From Deltaproteobacteria bacterium (GTDB lineage Bacteria > Desulfobacterota > Desulfobacteria > Desulfobacterales > ETH-SRB1): a DNA stretch of 6,330 nucleotides. The notes below the pieces were generated by a model. The model was not told the DNA's origin and made no database searches. It saw only the letters and a list, made by a program, of their open reading frames with translations. Within the stretch, counting starts at the first letter, position 1. Each line of letters begins with the position of its first letter. The position numbers and the translations under genes were made by a program. The DNA is taken from contig QMMZ01000127.1 in assembly GCA_003647525.1 (NCBI GenBank), positions 1 through 6,330 of the forward strand. The letters are read 5' to 3'. This document shows positions 6,207-6,330 of the stretch, one piece after another.

Positions 6207-6274
6207 AATTTAGAAAATAGAAATTTGGCCTTCATGCTTTTGTACTATTCTTTCCAATTTCTACTTTCTAATTT
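6207..6274. repeat. Imperfect inverted repeat upstream of thyA
   Basis: Bases 6207-6228 and 6254-6274 are near-perfect reverse complements: about 19 matched positions, one extra base and two mismatches, separated by 25 bases. Each arm is AT-rich and built on a TTTCTA(C/T)TTTCTAA core. A second short pair, TACTATT (6243-6249) and AATAGTA (6275-6281), overlaps it. This may be a hairpin in the thyA leader RNA or a small dispersed intergenic element. Confidence 0.55.
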
Positions 6275-6305
6275 AATAGTATAGGAATTTCCATTTTTCA
6301 TAGTA

Positions 6306-6328
6306 GGGGCGAATCTTGTATTCGCCCT
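6306..6328. repeat. REP-like palindrome at the window end
   Basis: GGGCGAAT (6307-6314) and ATTCGCCC (6320-6327) are perfect inverted repeats around the 5-base loop CTTGT, extendable by a G-T pair. GTAGGGGCGAAT...ATTCGCCC palindromes are, as I recall, abundant intergenic repeats in many bacteria. Only one copy is visible here, and the window ends three bases after its right arm. Confidence 0.55.
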
Positions 6329-6330
6329 AA

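Noticed and set aside
1..6330. A new multi-gene system, CRISPR array, prophage or insertion sequence
   Set aside because: All sizeable frames with protein character belong to known housekeeping families. There are no spaced direct repeats of CRISPR size and no transposase, integrase or phage motifs.

Overview
The window looks like a core chromosomal segment of an AT-rich member of the Desulfobacterota (former deltaproteobacteria, probably near Desulfobacterales). This placement is an inference. It rests on the gene order ispE / tRNA-Gln / prs / rplY / pth / carD, on the CTC-type bL25 with an acidic tail, on the CarD homologue, and on a short thymidylate synthase resembling the methanogen-type family. 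No database search was possible.

Layout: bases 2-322 hold the C-terminal PDZ domain of an HtrA/Deg-type serine protease whose start lies outside the window. Then follows ispE (isoprenoid precursor synthesis), which has no ATG, GTG or TTG codon in front of its essential N-terminal motif. A complete tRNA-Gln(UUG) with encoded CCA lies at 1233-1307. It is followed by a short spacer with two tandem ACAGGATT units and a GC-rich hairpin, then prs (PRPP synthetase). rplY (bL25) starts at a TTG codon behind a strong Shine-Dalgarno sequence, and pth (peptidyl-tRNA hydrolase) follows 8 bases later. A clear rho-independent terminator at 3775-3808 ends this block. An AT-rich leader with three copies of a 9-base motif precedes carD, and an rluD-type pseudouridine synthase gene follows 30 bases after it. 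On the opposite strand, convergent with rluD, is a thymidylate synthase-like gene. Its 5' side carries an imperfect inverted repeat, and the window ends in a REP-like palindrome.

Most genes serve growth functions: isoprenoid precursors, PRPP for nucleotide synthesis, ribosome assembly and modification, recycling of peptidyl-tRNA, transcription initiation and dTMP synthesis. prs, rplY and pth probably form one transcription unit, perhaps continuing from ispE through the tRNA; carD and rluD probably form a second.

I found no defence system, phage, insertion sequence, CRISPR array or obviously new multi-gene system. The points most worth checking are the ispE start codon, the active-site composition of the short thymidylate synthase, and the repeats around the starts of that gene and of carD.
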